Positions 24,463-33,505 are shown, numbered from the stretch's first letter. The stretch is DNA of 64,000 bases from Pseudomonas fluorescens (GCF_040448305.1 NZ_CP148752.1:2170001-2234000), one strand, 5' to 3'. Translations and numbers: made by a program. The notes: generated by a model not told the origin, from the letters alone.

Positions 24463-25052
24463 GACCAGTCCTCCAGAGCTTCGTTGACGTGACTGATACG
24501 GGCGATCAGCGCCATGCTCGCCAGTGAGGCCGTGTGTGCGCCACTGTCCGCGCTGGCGCAGGCATCCGCTGCGACCGTCACCTCGAAACCGCAATCCACT
24601 GCATGGCGCACGGTGCTTTCCACCACCGAGTGGGTCGCCACGCCGGCGATCAACAAGTGCGAGGGATTGAACCGGCGCACCACGGTTTCCAGCGGTGAGC
24701 CATAAAACGCATTGATCCGGTTATGGGTGACGACGAACTCGTGGCGGCTGTTCAGCGGGGCCAGAGCGCTGAGGAACTCCGCGCCCCAACTGCCTTCCCG
24801 GACAGCGCCAAGGGTGGCTACCGTGCGCAGGATCGGCGCGTTCTGGATCAGGTCGGCGTAGTCCGGTCGGAACGCCACGCGCACGTGGACGATCGGCCAG
24901 CCCTTGGCGCGTGCGCCGGCGAGCAATCGACCGGCCGCATCGAGCAGCGCGGCGCGCACGCTGTCATCGGCCCCCAGCCCGACCCGAATCTTGCCCTCGG
25001 GGTGCAACACGTCGTTCTGATAGTGCAGGGCGATCACCAGCGGCGCGTTCAT
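24459..25052 (-). CDS. Isochorismatase-fold hydrolase-like protein lacking catalytic triad
   Basis: A 197-residue protein with the isochorismatase/cysteine hydrolase fold: VIALHYQNDVLHP at the N-terminus, THNRINAFYGSPLE in the middle and GVATHSVVESTVRHA near 137-151. The family triad is Asp (VVDMQNDF), Lys (KxxxSAF) and Cys (GVxTxxCV). Here the positions read H10, H110 and V143, so none of the three is conserved. It may catalyse something else, as the Cys-less isochorismatases PhzD and EntB do, or be a non-catalytic partner. Its ATG uses the A of the dioxygenase beta stop codon, showing tight coupling. Confidence 0.78.
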   Translation of the reverse strand: MNAPLVIALHYQNDVLHPEGKIRVGLGADDSVRAALLDAAGRLLAGARAKGWPIVHVRVAFRPDYADLIQNAPILRTVATLGAVREGSWGAEFLSALAPLNSRHEFVVTHNRINAFYGSPLETVVRRFNPSHLLIAGVATHSVVESTVRHAVDCGFEVTVAADACASADSGAHTASLASMALIARISHVNEALEDWS

Positions 25053-25585
25053 CACACGAATACCTCGAGGTTGGCGAACACATCGTTGCAGTTGATGAGA
25101 TCCACGCGCTTGAGCTGGATCTGCCAGCCACCCTCGTCCAGGGCGGCCAACTTATAGGTGTAGCGACCGGCGAGCTGGCGTTGTTCCAGGCGCCATTCGC
25201 TGTACTGGAAGCTGGCGCTGACCACCAGCAGGCCCTGGGCGTCGAGACCTTCGACCATCACGTTGCCGACCAGGTGCGCGGTTTGGGTCTGCGGTTGCTG
25301 GGACCAGTTGCGGGCGTTTTCCACTCGCCGGATCCGCACTTCGCGCAGCATGCGGTTTTCCCAGAACAGCGAGATATGGTCGAACGGGTTGGCTTGCTCG
25401 TGTTTGTGCGGCACCCAATACATGCCGGTGTCGGTGAACAGCTTGTCCCACTCCCAGAAACGCCGCTCATCCAGCAGGCGCGCCTCCTGATAAAGAAACT
25501 GCTCGATCTGGCGCAGGGTCTCGGCAGGGACCTGGGCAGGGGTCAATTGGCGGGTGTCGACGTCGATTCGGCGGTCAAGCAGCAT
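25052..25585 (-). CDS. Aromatic-ring-hydroxylating dioxygenase, small (beta) subunit
   Basis: From ATG 25585 (Shine-Dalgarno AAGGAAA) the product is 177 residues, a normal size for the NTF2-fold beta subunit. Typical features are IEQFLYQEARLLDERRFWEW, WVPHKHEQANPF and the C-terminal GGWQIQLKRVDLINCNDVF. Beta subunits are structural partners of the Rieske alpha subunit in an alpha3beta3 complex. The gene overlaps the alpha stop by 11 bases. A TTG start at 25603 is possible but less likely. Confidence 0.88.
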   Translation of the reverse strand: MLLDRRIDVDTRQLTPAQVPAETLRQIEQFLYQEARLLDERRFWEWDKLFTDTGMYWVPHKHEQANPFDHISLFWENRMLREVRIRRVENARNWSQQPQTQTAHLVGNVMVEGLDAQGLLVVSASFQYSEWRLEQRQLAGRYTYKLAALDEGGWQIQLKRVDLINCNDVFANLEVFV

Positions 25586-26906
25586 GGGTGCTTTCCTTGG
25601 CAATCAGGGTGGCGGTCATGAACTGTTTCCAGGCGGCGAACTGGTTGCGCATCGGCAGTTCGCTGGTGCCGTTGGTGGACACTGCACCGTCCTCCAGCGG
25701 CTTATCGGTGCCGGCGTAGCGGTGCATGCTGATCCACTCGCCACCGCGGGTCATGTTGCCTTCCTGACAGCGGGCATAGACTTCGACGTCGTCGGGCATC
25801 ACGTTGGAGGAGGGCGAGTTGATGACGTTGGCATAGGTCAGCGCGCGGTCGAACACGGCATCCGGAGCACCCTTGCAGCGGAAGGTCTGGATCTCGACCA
25901 TGGTCTGGTCCACGGCGATGGGGCGGATGACCCGGAATTGCATGAACACCGTGTGCGGCGATCCGCTGCCGTAAATCACCGTGTTGTGGCGATTCATGCC
26001 CAGGATCTCCTTGGCACGCTGCTCGCCGTAGGCCTGGCTCAGGCATTCGAAGTGGGCGCGGGAGACCTCGTCGCGCTCGGCGGCGGCCGGGTCGAAGATC
26101 GCTTCCATGTAGCCGTGGCCGTTGTGGTAGGCGCGCAGTTCGAGCTTTTCCCAGAAGTCGTAGGGTTCGCCGTTACCGTCCATGATCAGCAGTTCGAAGG
26201 GCATTTCACCGATGGCTTCGGCTTCGCCACGCGCAGCGTCTACCGACGATTCGTGGGTCACGCGGGCGTGCATGGTGTCATGCAGGTTCTCGTAGAACAC
26301 TTTCCAGTTCGAGCGCTGCTGAACACGGAAGATGCCGCCGGCCACCTCGACCTCACCGACCGGTGAGCGGTCGCACAGGTTGTCGATGGAGGTGATGACG
26401 CCGCCCAGAAACGCTTTCAGGTCCGGTCCGAAGGCCGCCTGGCTGGCGAACACGAAGCCGCGATAGGTCTCGACGCGGGCGACGCTGACCATGGAAAAAT
26501 CCGGATGCCTGGGGTCGTAGCAGGTGCCTTCGAAACCGCTCTTGAGCGGCGCCGACAGATGCTGGCCATCGAGTTTGAAGGTCCAGGCGTGATACGGGCA
26601 GCGGAAAAATTTGCCGACACTGCCGTCACCGTCGGCCACCAGTTTGGCGCCCTTGTGCGGGCAGCGGTTGTACAGCACGCTGACCTGCTGGTTGGCGCCG
26701 CGCACCATGATCACGTCCTGATCGCCGATGCGCGTGGTGTGATAGTCGCCGGGGTTCTTGACCTGGCTTTCATGGCCGACGTAGATCCAGGCATTGCCGT
26801 AGATGCGCTCCATCTCCAGCTTGAACAGGGTCGGGTCGGTGTAGACGCTCTTGTGTACGCTGTCCTCGCGGATCAAGGCAGCGATTTGCTCGTTGGTCGG
26901 TATCAC
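25575..26906 (-). CDS. Rieske aromatic-ring-hydroxylating dioxygenase, large (alpha) subunit
   Basis: Starts with GTG at 26906 behind GAGGAC and gives 443 residues. The Rieske [2Fe-2S] ligands are C82, H84, C103 and H106 (RCPHKGAK, CPYHAWTF). The mononuclear iron site is NLHDTMHARVTHES, with His-x4-His and the bridging Asp. The enzyme would add O2 to an aromatic ring. It is clearly different from the AntA in the same window, so it acts on another substrate, probably upstream in the same pathway. A frame reaching 27056 overlaps the reductase gene and was rejected. An IadD-like indole-3-acetate dioxygenase is one hypothesis. Confidence 0.88.
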   Translation of the reverse strand: MIPTNEQIAALIREDSVHKSVYTDPTLFKLEMERIYGNAWIYVGHESQVKNPGDYHTTRIGDQDVIMVRGANQQVSVLYNRCPHKGAKLVADGDGSVGKFFRCPYHAWTFKLDGQHLSAPLKSGFEGTCYDPRHPDFSMVSVARVETYRGFVFASQAAFGPDLKAFLGGVITSIDNLCDRSPVGEVEVAGGIFRVQQRSNWKVFYENLHDTMHARVTHESSVDAARGEAEAIGEMPFELLIMDGNGEPYDFWEKLELRAYHNGHGYMEAIFDPAAAERDEVSRAHFECLSQAYGEQRAKEILGMNRHNTVIYGSGSPHTVFMQFRVIRPIAVDQTMVEIQTFRCKGAPDAVFDRALTYANVINSPSSNVMPDDVEVYARCQEGNMTRGGEWISMHRYAGTDKPLEDGAVSTNGTSELPMRNQFAAWKQFMTATLIAKESTHAA

Positions 26907-26923
26907 GGGATGTCCTCGGCTTG

Positions 26924-27868
26924 TCACAGATCGAGCACCAGCAGCGCGCTGCTGGCACGGGAGACACAGGTGCAGAAACTGCCGCTGGCGCGGTCGCGCT
27001 CCGACAGGCAGATGTCGCGGTGATCGGGCTGACCGTCGATGACTTGGGCGACGCACACCCCGCAGTCACCCCGTCGGCAGTCGAACATCGGGTCCAGGCC
27101 GGCCTGGAGCATGGCCTCCAGCACGCTTTGCCCGGCGGCCACTTGCAGGTTCACGCCGCTTTCGCGCAGGTGCACCTCAAAGCCTTTATCGCCGGCCACT
27201 TCCAGGGCACCGCTGAACAGTTCGTAATGCAGGTGATCTTCTGCCCAACCCTGTTCGCGAGCGCAGGCCAGCACGCTGTTGAGCATGGCGCTCGGGCCGC
27301 AGATGTAGAGGTGCAGGCCAGGTCTTGGCGCGGCCAGGATTGCGGCGGCAGGAAAGCGCTTTTGCGGGTCGCCGCCGCTGATCCAGCAATGGTTGTCCAG
27401 GCAGGCGCGGGTCTCTGGCAGATAGGCCATCTGTGCTTCATCGCGACCGGCGTAGTGCAGGGTGAAGGGCTTGCCCGCCGCTTGCAGCGACCTGGCCATG
27501 CCAAGCATGGGCGTGATGCCGATGCCACCGGCGATCAGCAGGGCATGTTCGGAGTTTTCACACAGTGGGAAGTGGTTGCGTGGCGCATCGGCCAGCAGTT
27601 CATCGCCGACCTTGAGCGAGTGCACCCAACGCGATCCACCTGTACTCGCCTCTTCGAGCTGAACGGCGATTTCGTAGTGTTCGCCGTCGGGCAGGTTGAC
27701 CAGCGAATAGGCACGGCGTTGAGCGCGACTGCCTGGGACATGCAACTCAAGGTGCGCCCCGGCGGTGAAACCCGGCAGTGGCTGGACGTTGCTGGACACC
27801 AGCAGCACGCGGCGGATTCTGGGGGTCAGAGGCTCGATCTGTTGGACCCTGAGCGAGAGGCTGGACAT
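26924..27868 (-). CDS. Dioxygenase reductase (FAD/FMN, C-terminal 2Fe-2S ferredoxin; VanB/phthalate reductase type)
   Basis: From ATG 27868 (AGGA eight bases upstream) the product is 314 residues. The flavin-binding part has QRRAYSLVNLP, and NAD binding is at LLIAGGIGITPMLGMA and LYICGPSAML. A C-terminal plant-type ferredoxin domain holds the cluster ligands in FDCRRGDCGVCVAQV plus a late Cys (CTCVSR). This order, flavin-NAD-ferredoxin, is that of class IA reductases that feed electrons to a terminal oxygenase. It is the first gene of the dioxygenase operon, 17 bases before the alpha gene. Confidence 0.88.
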   Translation of the reverse strand: MSSLSLRVQQIEPLTPRIRRVLLVSSNVQPLPGFTAGAHLELHVPGSRAQRRAYSLVNLPDGEHYEIAVQLEEASTGGSRWVHSLKVGDELLADAPRNHFPLCENSEHALLIAGGIGITPMLGMARSLQAAGKPFTLHYAGRDEAQMAYLPETRACLDNHCWISGGDPQKRFPAAAILAAPRPGLHLYICGPSAMLNSVLACAREQGWAEDHLHYELFSGALEVAGDKGFEVHLRESGVNLQVAAGQSVLEAMLQAGLDPMFDCRRGDCGVCVAQVIDGQPDHRDICLSERDRASGSFCTCVSRASSALLVLDL

Positions 27869-28009
27869 ACGCAATTCCTGTCTGAATTCGTAGTCACTTT
27901 ATGAAGCTTGAGGGGGTCAAAAAAGCCGCAAACGGCAAACCGGTATCCACATCTGGCGAGAGTGATCCACTTCCTGAAAACACCGCGCGCAATCTGGATA
28001 CTGCACCCC

Positions 28010-28109
28010 TGTAGGAGCGAGCTTGCTCGCGATGGTTGTCAACGATGACGCGGGGAACCTGATTCCCCGCGGTGTTCTCTGGTTCATCGCGAGCAAGCTC
28101 GCTCCTACA
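28010..28109. repeat. Inverted pair of REP elements (GAGCTTGCTCGC variant)
   Basis: TGTAGGAGCGAGCTTGCTCG at about 28010 recurs inverted at 28085-28109. The right arm overlaps the stop of the hydrolase gene at 28105. It separates the transporter/hydrolase unit from the Rieske operon and could reduce read-through. Confidence 0.85.
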
Positions 28110-28908
28110 GGGAATGGGGGTTCAGGTGTTTCAACAGGGCCCGCAACTGTTCGCCATCGGCCCTGGCCAGATCGTCCAGCACCGCAAAGTGATGACACCC
28201 TGCAAGCTCGACAAGGCTCACGGCGTGCCCAGCCTCGCGACAGGCACTGGCGTACTCGCGCGAGTGGCGGATCAACTCCGGCAACTCATCCCCGCCCACG
28301 GTCACCAGCAACGGTGCGCCATCGCCGATCAGCCTTTGCGGGCTATAGCGCTCGATGTCCTCTTCGCTCAGTTGCAGCTTGTCGTTCAGCCAGCAGCGGC
28401 TGATGGGTTCCAGCTCCATCAGGCCGCTGATCGGCATGGCCAGGGTCACCAGCGGATGCCGGGCATACAGCGCGGTCAGATGGCCACCCGCCGAGTGCCC
28501 GCACAGCACCACCTGCTGACCGATGTTCAAGGCTTCGCGATGCGCCAGCAGGTGGTCCAGTGCCTTGCCGATCTGTCCGACGATGGTGCCCATGCTCGCC
28601 TCGGGCGCCAGGGTGTACTCCAGCAACCCGACATTGAAACCCGCTTCGATCAGGCCCTCGGCGATAAAGGCGTAGTCGTCCTTGTCCGAGGCCTGCCAGT
28701 AACCGCCATGAATGAACAGCAGTGTCGGCGCCCCGGCATTCGCCTGGGCATACCAGTCGAAACGCTCGCGCAGGGCATTGCCGTACGCCGCGTCACGCTG
28801 CCAGGCGTGGCTCGCATAGGTCTGGACACTGCGCTGGCGAAAGCGCTGCATGATCTGTGGAAAATTACCCACGGCTGCGACGTTGTTGTAGGCCTGATTG
28901 AGGTCCAT
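28105..28908 (-). CDS. Alpha/beta hydrolase, arylformamidase-like
   Basis: A 267-residue hydrolase with the oxyanion motif HGGYW (LLFIHGGYWQASDKDDY), the nucleophile elbow GHSAGGH, an Asp in VGGDELPE and a His in GCHHFAVLDDL. HGGxW plus GHSAGGH is the pattern of kynurenine formamidase/arylformamidase-type esterases, which remove formyl or short acyl groups from arylamines. It lies six bases after the ABC transporter ATPase gene, in the same direction as antABC. Deformylating an N-formylanthranilate-like intermediate would fit, but that substrate is inferred. Confidence 0.8.
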   Translation of the reverse strand: MDLNQAYNNVAAVGNFPQIMQRFRQRSVQTYASHAWQRDAAYGNALRERFDWYAQANAGAPTLLFIHGGYWQASDKDDYAFIAEGLIEAGFNVGLLEYTLAPEASMGTIVGQIGKALDHLLAHREALNIGQQVVLCGHSAGGHLTALYARHPLVTLAMPISGLMELEPISRCWLNDKLQLSEEDIERYSPQRLIGDGAPLLVTVGGDELPELIRHSREYASACREAGHAVSLVELAGCHHFAVLDDLARADGEQLRALLKHLNPHSL

Positions 28909-28914
28909 GGTTGC

Positions 28915-29601
28915 TCACACTCCCAGGTAGCGTTGCGACAGTTCTGGTTGAGCGGCCAGCTCCAGCGGTGTGCCATCCCATACCTGTCGTCCTTTCTCGA
29001 TGATGTGATGACGGTCGACCACTCGCGCCATTTCCTTGAGGTTCTTGTCGATCACCAGAATCGTCTCACCCTCGGCCTTGAGGGTGGCCAGGCAACTCCA
29101 GATCTGCTCGCGAATGATCGGCGCCAGGCCTTCAGTGGCTTCGTCGAGAATCAGCAGGCTGGGGTTGGTCAGCAGCGCGCGGCCGACCACCAGCATCTGC
29201 TGCTCGCCGCCCGACAGCGTGCGTGACAGCTGCTCCTGGCGCTCCAGCAAGCGCGGGAACAGTTCATAGACCCGCGCCAGGTCCCACTTGCCCCGCGTGG
29301 CGGTGGCCAGCAGATTTTCCCGCACGCTCAAGGTGCCGAAGGCGCGTCGGCCCTCCGGCACCAGCCCCAGGCCGGCCTTGGCGATGCGATAGGGCGCTGC
29401 ACCGCGCATTTCCGTGCCGTTGATGCGGATGCTGCCGGCGCTGGGCTTGAGCAACCCCATGATCGATTTGACCGTGGTGGTCTTGCCCATGCCGTTGCGG
29501 CCGATCAGCGACACCACCTGGCCCTGCTCGATGCTCAGGTGCATGTCGAACAACACCTGGCTCAAGCCATAACCCGCTTTCAAGCCTTGAACGTCAAGCA
29601 T
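28915..29601 (-). CDS. ABC transporter ATP-binding protein, LivF-like
   Basis: A 228-residue ATPase of the branched-chain/hydrophobic amino acid importer type. Walker A is GRNGMGKTT, the signature is LSGGEQQML, Walker B is LLILDEATEGLAP. It starts inside the end of the LivG-like gene (overlap of eight bases). The four membrane/ATPase genes and the binding protein form one complete HAAT-type importer, which in aromatic-degradation clusters often imports aromatic acids or amides. Confidence 0.9.
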   Translation of the reverse strand: MLDVQGLKAGYGLSQVLFDMHLSIEQGQVVSLIGRNGMGKTTTVKSIMGLLKPSAGSIRINGTEMRGAAPYRIAKAGLGLVPEGRRAFGTLSVRENLLATATRGKWDLARVYELFPRLLERQEQLSRTLSGGEQQMLVVGRALLTNPSLLILDEATEGLAPIIREQIWSCLATLKAEGETILVIDKNLKEMARVVDRHHIIEKGRQVWDGTPLELAAQPELSQRYLGV

Positions 29602-30343
29602 GTTCTTCTCCCAGGTAAGCGGCCCGCACTTGCGGGTCGTTGCGCACTTGTTCGACGCTGCCGGTCAGCACCGTCTGGCCGTACACCAGCACCGTGATGC
29701 GGTCGGCGAGGGCGAACACCGCATCCATGTCGTGCTCGACCAGCAGGATCGCGTAGCGACCCTTGAGGCTGTGCAGCAGCTCGGTCATGCGCGCGGATTC
29801 GTCGGCCCCCATCCCGGCCATCGGCTCATCGAGCAATAGCACCGAAGCTTCCTGAGCCAGTGCCAGGGCGATCTCCAGTTGCCGCCGTTCTCCATGGGAA
29901 AGTTCGTGGACCGGGTCTTGCGCGCGAAGGCCCAGGCCCACCTGCTGCAAGTAGCCCAGCGCCGGTTCCAGCAGGCGGGTGTCGCGGCTCAGCGGACGCC
30001 ACATGCCGAACGCCTTGCCGTCGCGGGCGGCGATGGCCAGGGCGACGTTCTCCAGCAGGGTGAACTCGGTGTAAAGCTGGCTGACCTGGAAAGCCCGCGC
30101 CAGCCCCAGGCGCGGACGCTGCCAGGCTGGCACGCGGGTGATGTCCTGGCCGTTGAGGTGAATCTGGCCGTGGTCGGGGAAAATTTCCCCGGCGATCTGC
30201 GCGATCAGCGTGGATTTACCGGCGCCGTTGGGGCCAATGATGGCGTGCAACTCGCCCTTGGCCAGTTCAAGGCTGGCGCCGTTGGTGGCTTTTACTGCAC
30301 CGAAGGCTTTGTGTAGATCACGAATCGACAGTTGTGCGCTCAT
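29594..30343 (-). CDS. ABC transporter ATP-binding protein, LivG-like
   Basis: From ATG 30343 the product is 249 residues. Walker A is GPNGAGKST; the signature is LSHGERRQLE, the LSHGE variant common in LivG and urea-type importers; Walker B is VLLLDEPMAGMG. Its start overlaps the permease stop by four bases. A frame to 30496 lies inside the permease gene and was rejected. Confidence 0.9.
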   Translation of the reverse strand: MSAQLSIRDLHKAFGAVKATNGASLELAKGELHAIIGPNGAGKSTLIAQIAGEIFPDHGQIHLNGQDITRVPAWQRPRLGLARAFQVSQLYTEFTLLENVALAIAARDGKAFGMWRPLSRDTRLLEPALGYLQQVGLGLRAQDPVHELSHGERRQLEIALALAQEASVLLLDEPMAGMGADESARMTELLHSLKGRYAILLVEHDMDAVFALADRITVLVYGQTVLTGSVEQVRNDPQVRAAYLGEEHA

Positions 30344-31356
30344 GGGCGTGCCTCCACGGCGGTGTTCGGTTTGACGGCAACCACCTTCGGCTTGCGCTGC
30401 AACAGGCTCAGCAGCAAACCGTAAACGCCTTTCTTGCCGAACAGCACCACCAGCAACAGCAATGGCCCGAAGATCAGCATCCAGTGCTCGGTCCACTGGC
30501 TCAGTACCTGTTCAAGGCCCAGGTAAGTGGCCGCGCCCAGCAGTGGGCCGAGCAGGGTGCCGACGCCGCCGAGGATCACCATCGCCATCAGCTCGCCGGA
30601 CTTGTGCCAGGCGCCCATGTCGGGGCTGACGAACAGCGCGTAGTTGGCCCACAGAATCCCGGCCAGGCCACCGCCGGTGCCGGCGATCACAAACGCCGTC
30701 AGGCGATAGCGCAAGGGTTTGAGGCCCAGGCTGACACTGCGCCGCTCGCTCTGCTTGAGCCCGCGCAGGACAAAACCAAATCGCGAATTGACCAGTCGCC
30801 GGCACAGCAGCAACCAGCCGGCCAGCAAGACCACGCACAGGTAGTAGAAGTGGTTGGCGTCACCCAGATCCAGTGCGCCGAAGGTATTGCGCTCGTTGAG
30901 CAGAATGCCGTCGTCGCCGCCGTACAACGACAGCGAGCCGAGCACGAAGTAGAGCATCTGGCCGAACGCCAGTGTGATCATGATGAACTGCACGCCGCTG
31001 GTGCGCAGCGACAGGTAACCCACCAGCAGCGAGAGCAGCGCGCACACCAGCAGGGCCAGCGGCCACACCACCAGCGCGCTGTTGCTGCCTTCCCAGCCCC
31101 ACAGCGGCAGGCCTTGGGAAGTGTGAAAGGCAATGATGCCGACGATGTAACCGCCCAGGCCGAAGAACGCGGCGTGACCGAAGCTGACCATGGCGCCGTA
31201 GCCGATCAGCAGGTCCAGGCTGATGGCCGCCATGCCGTAGATTGCAAGACGAGTGAAAAAACTGACCAGGTAGGGTTCGTGCAACCAATGGGCCAGCAAC
31301 GGCATGCAGGCGAAGGTCGCCAGGCACGCAAGGTCAATGATGAGGCGTGGTGACAT
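30340..31356 (-). CDS. ABC transporter permease, LivM-like
   Basis: From ATG 31356 with GAGGAG upstream the product is 338 residues with about nine to ten hydrophobic segments. The typical LivM motif ISLDLLIGYGAMVSFGHAAF is near the N-terminus. The conserved cytoplasmic loop follows later (GLKQSERRSVSLGLKPLRYR), then MAMVILGGVGTLLGPLLGA. It pairs with the LivH-like permease. Confidence 0.9.
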   Translation of the reverse strand: MSPRLIIDLACLATFACMPLLAHWLHEPYLVSFFTRLAIYGMAAISLDLLIGYGAMVSFGHAAFFGLGGYIVGIIAFHTSQGLPLWGWEGSNSALVVWPLALLVCALLSLLVGYLSLRTSGVQFIMITLAFGQMLYFVLGSLSLYGGDDGILLNERNTFGALDLGDANHFYYLCVVLLAGWLLLCRRLVNSRFGFVLRGLKQSERRSVSLGLKPLRYRLTAFVIAGTGGGLAGILWANYALFVSPDMGAWHKSGELMAMVILGGVGTLLGPLLGAATYLGLEQVLSQWTEHWMLIFGPLLLLVVLFGKKGVYGLLLSLLQRKPKVVAVKPNTAVEARP

Positions 31357-31366
31357 AGCGTTCTCC

Positions 31367-32278
31367 TCAGGCACGGGCCGGCAGCAGGCCGCGCGGACGC
31401 ACCAGCAGCACCAGGGCCATGACGATGTAGGCGCTGGCGGAAATCAGCCCGGCGCTCAGGGTGCCGCTGGTTTCGCTGGGCAGCAGTTGGTCCAGCAGCG
31501 GCGGAATGTAGGCACGGCCCAGGCTATCGACCATGCCGATCAGCAAGGCTCCCACCAACGCGCCGCGCACCGAGCCGACACCGCCGACGACGATGACCAC
31601 GAAGGTGGTGATCAAGATCTTTTCACCCATGCCGATCTCCACCGACAGCAGCGGTGCCGCCATGAAACCGGCCAGGCCGCACAGTACGCAGCCGAATACG
31701 AACACCAGGGTGTACAGCCGGGCGATGTTGACGCCCAGCGCGCCGACCATTTCATGGTCGTCGGCACCGGCGCGAATCAACATGCCCAGGCGCGTGTGGT
31801 TGATCAGCAGCCACATGCCGACCGCCACGATCAGCCCGGCGGCGATGAACAGCAGCCGGCTGACCGGGTACATCAGCCCCGGCAACACTTCGACAAAACT
31901 TGAATACCATTCGGGCGTGGGCATCGCCGGTGGGCTGCGGCCGAAGATCAGGGTCAGCAGTTCGTTGCTGAAAAACACCACGGCCAAAGTCGCCAGCACC
32001 TGATCCAGGTGATCGCGATTGTAGAGGCGGCGCATGATCGAGGTTTCGATCAGCGCGCCGTAACAGGCCGAGCCGATCAGCGCGGCCAGGCCACCCAGCC
32101 AGAACGAACCGGTGGCCATGGCTGTGTAGGCAGCACAGAAAGCGCCGACCATGTAGAAGGCACCGTGGGCCAGGTTGATCACGCCCATGATGCCGAAAAT
32201 CAGGGTCAGGCCTGAGGCCAGCAGAAACAGCAAGGCGCTGTATTGCAGGCCGTTGAGAATCTGTTCGAGCAATAACAT
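31367..32278 (-). CDS. ABC transporter permease, LivH-like
   Basis: From ATG 32278 (GAGGAAC upstream) the product is 303 residues, polytopic. It has the LivH opening LEQILNGLQYSALLFLLASG, the segment GVINLAHGAFYMVGAF, and the late VFVFGCVLCGLAGFMAAPL and VIVVGGVGSVRGALVGAL. An upstream ATG at 32293 has no ribosome site. It is separated from the binding-protein gene by a hairpin that may set the ratio of binding protein to membrane parts. Confidence 0.9.
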   Translation of the reverse strand: MLLLEQILNGLQYSALLFLLASGLTLIFGIMGVINLAHGAFYMVGAFCAAYTAMATGSFWLGGLAALIGSACYGALIETSIMRRLYNRDHLDQVLATLAVVFFSNELLTLIFGRSPPAMPTPEWYSSFVEVLPGLMYPVSRLLFIAAGLIVAVGMWLLINHTRLGMLIRAGADDHEMVGALGVNIARLYTLVFVFGCVLCGLAGFMAAPLLSVEIGMGEKILITTFVVIVVGGVGSVRGALVGALLIGMVDSLGRAYIPPLLDQLLPSETSGTLSAGLISASAYIVMALVLLVRPRGLLPARA

Positions 32279-32297
32279 GACTGCGTTCCTCATGAAA

Positions 32298-32322
32298 ACG
32301 CCCCGCAGCTGTACTGCGGGGC
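32298..32322 (-). terminator. GC-rich hairpin between binding protein and permease genes
   Basis: CGCCCCGCAG (32298-32307) pairs perfectly with 32313-32322 across CTGTA, followed on the minus strand by TTTT. It is probably a partial terminator or mRNA-stabilising hairpin after the highly needed binding protein gene, letting some transcription through into the permease genes. Confidence 0.7.
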
Positions 32323-32344
32323 GAGGACGGGGCTCAGGTGTCGG

Positions 32345-33505
32345 TCAGATCGAGCATTGAGCGGCGTAGCTGTCGACGTGGCGGGTCGCCAGGGTCTTGA
32401 TCGGCACTTCGATCAGCTTGCCGTCGGCGCCGGCCTGCACTTGCAGCAGGTACCAGTCGATCACCGGGTGCTGGTTTTGGGCGAAGCTGAAGTCACCGCG
32501 AATGGAATCGAATTTGACGTTCTTCATGGCCGCGCGGAAGGCCGCCTGGTCTTTGAGGTTGCCCTGGGAGGTTTTCAGGGCGGCGCCAATCAGCCGTGCC
32601 GTGTCGTAAGTCTGGGCGGCATACACCGTCGGGACGCGCTTGTATTTCTCGGTGAAAGCCTTGACGAAGGCCTGGTTGGCCGGGTTGTCCGATTGCGGGT
32701 TCCACAGGGTGACGATGTTGGTGCCCTTGGCCACTTCGCCGGTGGCGGCGAGCATGCGTTCATCCATGGAGAACACCGGTACCACCATCGGGATTTGCGC
32801 CGACAGGCCCGAGCCGCCGTATTGCTTGGCAAAGTTGATGCCGCCGCCACCCGGGTGAAACTGGAAGATCGCATCCGGCGCCAGCGCACGCACGCGTGCC
32901 AGCTCCACCGAGAAATCCAGTTGGTTGAGCTTGGTGTAGATCTCGGTCACTTCGCCTTTGAAGGTGCGCTTGAAGCCGGCCAGTGCGTCACGGCCGCCCT
33001 GATAGTTGGGCGCCAGGATCACCATCTTCTTGTAGCCCAGCTCATTGGCGGCGACACCGGCCATTTCGTGTGGGGTGTCGTTCTGGTAAGAGCCGACGAA
33101 GTAGTTGGCCATGCACTTTTCACCGGCCAGGGTCGAGGGCGCGGTGTTGTTGCTGACGTAGAAAGCGTCCTTGGTGGTGGTGTTGATCACGGCCGCCAGC
33201 ACGTTGGAAAAAATCACCCCGGTGTACAGCGAGATGCCGTCAAGGCTCATGCGGTCGGCGATCTGCTTGGCCTTGGCCGGTTGCAGGCCATCATCTTCCA
33301 CGATGAGTTGCACCGGCACGCCGCCGAGCTTGCCGTCTTCCTGATCGATCGCCAGCTGAAAGCCATCTCGCGAGTCTTCGCCCAGGTAGCCGGCGGGGGT
33401 GGAGAGGGTGGTGATGAAGCCGATTCGGACAGGCTCCACGGCCTGGGCAGCCGTCGCTGCGCAGAGGGAGGTTGCCAGACATGCACGCAATACCAGGTTT
33501 TTCAT
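32345..33505 (-). CDS. ABC transporter substrate-binding protein (Leu/Ile/Val-binding type)
   Basis: From ATG 33505 the product is 386 residues with a signal peptide (MKNLVLRACLATSLCAATA, cut near AQA-VEP). A type I periplasmic binding fold follows: VRIGFITTLSTPAGYLGEDS, GVPVQLIVEDDGLQPAKAKQ and FYVSNNTAPSTLAGEKC. It is a Peripla_BP_6 protein. Relatives in aromatic degradation clusters bind aromatic acids rather than branched-chain amino acids; the ligand is not decided here. A frame to 33715 enters antC and was rejected. Confidence 0.88.
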   Translation of the reverse strand: MKNLVLRACLATSLCAATAAQAVEPVRIGFITTLSTPAGYLGEDSRDGFQLAIDQEDGKLGGVPVQLIVEDDGLQPAKAKQIADRMSLDGISLYTGVIFSNVLAAVINTTTKDAFYVSNNTAPSTLAGEKCMANYFVGSYQNDTPHEMAGVAANELGYKKMVILAPNYQGGRDALAGFKRTFKGEVTEIYTKLNQLDFSVELARVRALAPDAIFQFHPGGGGINFAKQYGGSGLSAQIPMVVPVFSMDERMLAATGEVAKGTNIVTLWNPQSDNPANQAFVKAFTEKYKRVPTVYAAQTYDTARLIGAALKTSQGNLKDQAAFRAAMKNVKFDSIRGDFSFAQNQHPVIDWYLLQVQAGADGKLIEVPIKTLATRHVDSYAAQCSI

